Source: Myxocyprinus asiaticus
Taxonomy: Eukaryota; Chordata; Actinopteri; Cypriniformes; Catostomidae
Assembly (NCBI RefSeq): GCF_019703515.2
Contig: NC_059388.1
Location: 3,333,479 to 3,397,478 of the forward strand
Reading direction: 5' to 3'
DNA length: 64,000 nt
How positions within the stretch are numbered: position 1 is the first letter of the stretch; each line of letters begins with the position of its first letter. Below are positions 61,600 to 64,000 of the stretch, piece by piece. The translations under genes and the position numbers were made by a program. The notes beneath the pieces were generated by a model. The model had not been told where the DNA came from and did not search any database. It was given only the letters and a program-made list of their open reading frames with translations.

Positions 61600-61740
61600 A
61601 AGGGGAGACCTGTCCTTCCTGCTTATTTCTGGAGGAAACGCACCCATGGGATTGATTAGAATACTCAACACTTTAAAAACACTTTGATTGGAGTCCACCT
61701 TTGGCAAATTCAATTGATTGGACATGATTTGGGGTAGCAT
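61600..61740. repeat. Two short repeat fragments
   Basis: 61603-61655 (GGAGACCTGTCCTTCCTGCT) recurs at 63689-63735. 61684-61735 (GATTGGAGTCCACCTTTGGC) is a fragment of the leader of the Tc1 element at 28404-30016, where it lies at 28692-28740. Confidence 0.65.
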
Positions 61741-61754
61741 TTGTGTCATGTTTT

Positions 61755-61886
61755 GATGGTAACCTTCATTCTGCAAAAACTCTTTCGAGATTTACATTCA
61801 TAAACAGTTTTAATGAAGGAAAGTAGCAACCTTGGTAGCAGCTAATGTGAATCTCACAAGAGTTTTGCAGAAATAGGTTTACCATC
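61755..61886. mobile_element. Small foldback element
   Basis: GATGGTAACCTTCATTCTGC (61755) and the next 23 bases match the complement of 61845-61886 at about 80% over 43 positions, with a ~50-base loop. MITE-like, no coding content. Confidence 0.5.
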
Positions 61887-63050
61887 AGACTCGAGGCATG
61901 GACTTGGCATGGCAAAAAAAAAAAAAAAGTTCTGTCAATATCTTTTAAACATCACACATAGTTTGCCAATTTTTACTTACATTTAAACTGCAATAACTCT
62001 AAAATCTTTTATTCACCCATTCTTCAACACTTGCTCTTCAACACAAGGTCATGGCTTGTCATGTAATGTTTGTTGTCATGTAGGCTTTTATCACCATCCA
62101 CTGAAAGATATACGCATGCTCCCAAAGTATAGAGTGAAAGAGTATAGTGTGAATTCTCACTTTGAGTGCACACATTCACCCAGACAGTAGGCAATATTTT
62201 TTTTCACTCTGACAGCAGGAGTCTCACGTCTCCCTGGTAGAGAGGTTTAATAAAGTAATAAAGCACAGTAGCAGGGAGTGTCTCACAGCTTGATACCATC
62301 AGCCGGTCATCTTCCCTGCCACTCTGATTAAGGCCGGTAGGTTACACCAATAGGCAATCATCACCCGGGACATAACTCAGAGCGGCTGACTACGTTTCAT
62401 CTGGTTTCTCTCGTTCTTGTGCTCTCTCGTCTTGCTTGAGGCTGAAGGATGGGTAGATTTGAATTGTGTGTGCTGTTCGATGTCAGATCTACTACGTCTC
62501 TGCAAACTTGTTGGTAAATCACTCCCAGGGACTCTTGATGAAACGATTAGCTGACTGCAGGCTTTTTACTATCCAATGATCTCCAACGCATATCATCAGG
62601 CATCTGCCAAAGCGTTCTGACCGCCACATTGCTGGTTACCATGATGCTGTACTGTAGATTTGTGGAGTTTGTTATGGCTGTAAGCTAACACTTGTTTTTA
62701 CATGAAATCTTTCAGGACGTTACGAGGCTCTGCTTTGAATGAATGCCTCTGAGCATGCTTGTCAAGAGTGGTTTGCTAAGATGAAATTTGCTTTCATAAT
62801 GTAATTAGTGGTACTTGCTAAGGATTTGAACAAACCTCCACCCTAAAGTATTATAGTTTGGCGCATAAGTCATCCCTCAGCTATTGTGGTACGAACATGA
62901 ATGATTCAACAAATTGTGCCGCTTGTTTAGGAGAGGCTATTACTTTTCTGAGTGTAATAGCATCTTATCATGTGGCTTACAATTTTGGAAAAAATGATTG
63001 GGATATTTGCTTCCGAAACTAGCCTGTTGCGCTCTATAAACAGATTAAAA
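61887..63050. other. Non-coding, nothing recognised
   Basis: No gene seen. Near 63000-63045 the text CTTCCG.AAC.AG.CTGTTG and GCTCTATA repeats the motif at about 6740-6775. Confidence 0.4.
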
Positions 63051-63054
63051 AAAC

Positions 63055-63145
63055 ATTACTCAGGCTAGTAAGTAGCAACCCAAAACACCCTAAAAAGTGT
63101 TTAGCAATGTGCTAATGATCACTCAGAACACCTTAGCAACCAATA
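63055..63145. repeat. Degenerate short tandem motif (TAGCAACC / AACACCCTA)
   Basis: AGCAACCCAAAACACCCTA, TTAGCAATG and CAGAACACCTTAGCAACCA recur in series. A common low-complexity motif in cyprinid DNA. Confidence 0.5.
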
Positions 63146-64000
63146 TAGTATGTCTTGATCATGTGTGTTATATGAGACTTTTATTTTGGGGTGAACTATT
63201 TCTTTAAAATGCTCTAAAGAAAATCAGAAAACACAGAAGGCAAGACTAATTAACCTATGTTTGTTTTGTTTATTTATTTAAACAACTATTTCCAGAGATA
63301 AATTCTTTTAATTAACAAAACAAAAGTAGCAGTGCATGACATAACAGGGATTCTGACAACATACTTTCTGCTATAAATAGATGGAAGGCAGCCAACTCTA
63401 AGAATTATAGAGACGGAAGTTCATCCCCACACTGCTGAACATATGCAGATGCCCTTGCAGCCTGGCCCTGTCTATTGAGTGTCTAATTAAGTGGATTTCA
63501 TGTTTGTGTTGTTACTTTGACGAGGAGGTGACTGAGAATGACGGCGGGGTAATTGGACTGGATGTAACATATGCAGGTTTGAAACTACTTCCTGAGACCT
63601 TGGGTATGTGTGCCGCTGTTTGTGTGTGACTGTTCTAACCCACAGTACAGTTGGGAAGATTTCCATTGCCCACATTTACCCTTGAAGAGGAGACCTGCCC
63701 TTCCTGTTTATTTCTGGAAGAAACACACCCATTGATTTTCATTAGGACCCTCTGTCCGTGGCTGGCATGGCATATAATCTTCCCACCTCCACGTGTGGAA
63801 CTCATTACACCTCCAGCTGTAGTGGCTACGCCACGTTTCCTCAGGTGGCGTCTTGTGTAGCCAGACTTTTGACCAATGACAAAGTCTGCTCCTCTTTGCA
63901 GCATTTTCTGGCTAAGAACCACCCACTTAGACAGAAAGAGGCCTTCTGGTTGGCATGTAAAGCGACCAACCACAGTTTGTCTGTTTGTATTTGATGTTTA
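63146..64000. other. Non-coding, dispersed repeat fragments
   Basis: 63180-63206 is one end of the TTAA foldback family seen at 20367. 63689-63735 repeats 61603-61655. 63880-63970 repeats 18205-18290 in reverse. No gene. Confidence 0.45.

Overview
The window looks like euchromatic but repeat-laden genomic DNA of a teleost fish, most likely a cyprinid. It is AT-rich, has long (TA)n and (CA)n microsatellites, and is full of Tc1-like elements of the Sleeping Beauty (SB) relatives, hAT, TTAA-target and piggyBac-like DNA transposons, with L2-like and L1/Tx1-like LINE remnants and a Ty3/gypsy fragment. No bacterial or viral gene organisation is present. The only host protein-coding sequence I can name with confidence is one internal exon on the + strand (33920-34047) encoding part of the TBC domain of a TBC1D22-family Rab GTPase-activating protein. 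No other exon of that gene is recognisable, so most of the 64 kb is probably intronic, with about 34 kb upstream and about 30 kb downstream of the exon. Such long introns fit TBC1D22A better than TBC1D22B, but that is inference.

Layout, left half. 105-1726 and 2215-3798 are two full-length Tc1-like elements. 3.88-4.37 kb is a decayed tandem repeat and 5.4-7.07 kb a locally repeated unit. 7.8-9.5 kb holds two more broken Tc1 elements. 11.18-11.76 kb is a TTAA-flanked element, 11.97-13.26 kb an SB-type relic, 14.11-14.28 kb a hairpin element, and 15.68-16.54 kb an internally deleted Tc1. 18.96-23.16 kb is a three-layer nest: a hAT containing a TTAA foldback element containing a second hAT, each with its target duplication still readable. 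23.85-24.49 kb is another short hAT. 26.34-30.05 kb is a run of three TA-target elements separated only by TA/GT microsatellites.

Layout, right half. After the TBC1D22 exon come a 5' Tc1 fragment (36.5 kb), an L2-like LINE on the minus strand (37.4-41.4 kb) split by a CpG-rich, LTR-like insertion, and Tc1 fragments at 42.8 and 44.4 kb. A third SB-type relic (45.27-47.92 kb) was invaded by a piggyBac-like element that retains a first-exon relic. Next are a Gmr1-like Ty3/gypsy fragment with integrase upstream of reverse transcriptase (49.61-52.06 kb), an L1/Tx1-like LINE (53.68-56.21 kb) inserted in a GC-rich tandem or LTR-like repeat, and several inverted-repeat elements to the end.

The elements do not form a pathway. 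They are independent insertions, mostly dead: lost start codons, frameshifts, CpG-decay stops and lost catalytic residues. I found no convincing undescribed functional system. The most informative structures are the three-layer transposon nest, the piggyBac-in-SB insertion, the TA-microsatellite cluster, and the unassigned coding-like patch on the minus strand near 25.0 kb.
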